DNA of 33,774 bases, taken from contig JAIXVE010000090.1 in the NCBI GenBank assembly GCA_027483175.1, positions 1 to 33,774 on the forward strand, read 5' to 3'. The stretch's first letter is position 1. Every line of letters begins with the position of its first letter. The translations under genes and the position numbers were made by a program. The notes under the pieces were generated by a model. It did not search any database. It had not been told where the DNA came from and was given only the letters and a program-made list of their open reading frames with translations. Of this stretch, positions 33,573 through 33,774 are shown piece after piece. The stretch is from Verrucomicrobiaceae bacterium. GTDB taxonomy: Bacteria > Verrucomicrobiota > Verrucomicrobiia > Verrucomicrobiales > V1-33.

Positions 33573-33774
33573 CTACTGGGTGGCGACGAGTCGACCTGAG
33601 AGCCGGGGTGAAGAACCTGCCGTGATGGTCATGGTGACGGTGACGATGCCATTTGCATCGGGAGCGGACGCGGAGATGGCGGTCTGGACGCCCCCGGAGT
33701 TGGACTGGCCGCTCGTTTTCCATTCTGTCAGGTCGGTTGACCACTGGTAGGTGTAGGCGACATCGCTGGCGAGG
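33573..33774 (-). CDS. 3' end of a secreted protein gene, cut by the window edge
   Basis: On the minus strand an open frame enters from the right edge and gives 66 residues before a TAG at 33573-33575. It reads LASDVAYTYQWSTDLTEWKT, SGQSNSGGVQTAISAS and NGIVTVTMTITAGSSPRLSGRL. The S-T-D-L-x-x-W motif, followed by a beta-rich segment with the G-I-V-T-V-T-M pattern, is the typical tail of extracellular verrucomicrobial proteins (often with beta-strand repeats or autotransporter-like stalks). No start codon is visible. The gene body and function lie outside the window. Confidence 0.65.
   Translation of the reverse strand, partial: LASDVAYTYQWSTDLTEWKTSGQSNSGGVQTAISASAPDANGIVTVTMTITAGSSPRLSGRLVATQ

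Noticed and set aside
1-33774. tRNA, rRNA, CRISPR arrays, transposases, integrases or prophage genes.
   Set aside because: I looked through all gaps and frames and saw none; the gaps are too short for most of them.

Overview
The window looks like chromosomal DNA from a member of the Verrucomicrobiota. This is an inference. It rests on a giant secreted CotH/lamin-tail/LamG protein with a DxDGDGLxxxEYAxG calcium-type motif near its end, on C-terminal tails of the type S-x-D-L-x-x-W, on a large Sec-exported alpha-2-macroglobulin, and on a very G-rich + strand. Nearly all DNA is coding, gaps are short, and many starts lack a Shine-Dalgarno sequence.

Layout. 1-4.4 kb: a 5'-truncated secreted CotH-family protein. 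4.4-8.7 kb: a small ABM-like protein, three palindromic 44-bp repeats, lpxA (-), dinB (+), and a tightly packed minus-strand pair, a DUF167 (YggU-like) gene and an AsmA-like membrane-anchored protein. 8.8-15 kb: an alpha-2-macroglobulin of about 2,080 residues with a CTEQ thioester motif, converging on fhs (formate-THF ligase) across a shared terminator. 16.9-20.5 kb: a nucleoside-type MFS transporter, then aat coupled by ATGA to an ABC-2-like exporter. 20.5-29.2 kb: a small membrane protein, a Gly/Tyr-rich lipoprotein, two SWIM-SNF2 helicases facing each other, a CysJ-like flavin reductase and a glycine-rich RRM protein. 29.3-30.6 kb: a compact three-gene operon. 30.6-33.4 kb: a Mo/W formate dehydrogenase alpha subunit. 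The right edge holds a frameshifted gene remnant, a long hairpin and the 3' end of another secreted protein on the minus strand.

The most interesting locus is 29349-30570. Its first gene encodes a Sec-signal-bearing protein whose mature part reads as the bacterial RNase A-like toxin domain otherwise known from the C-termini of contact-dependent-inhibition CdiA proteins. The second gene, joined by an ATGA overlap, reads as a CdiI_2-type immunity protein (FHQDW motif). The third, joined by another ATGA overlap, is a small LAB_N-type membrane protein. No CdiA filament, Rhs or secretion scaffold is attached, so this appears to be a minimal stand-alone toxin/immunity module.

One global feature explains most spurious long ORFs: the + strand is strongly G over C in genes of both orientations, so + genes use NNG codons and - genes use NNC codons. 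The skew disappears in the remnant around 33.4-33.55 kb.
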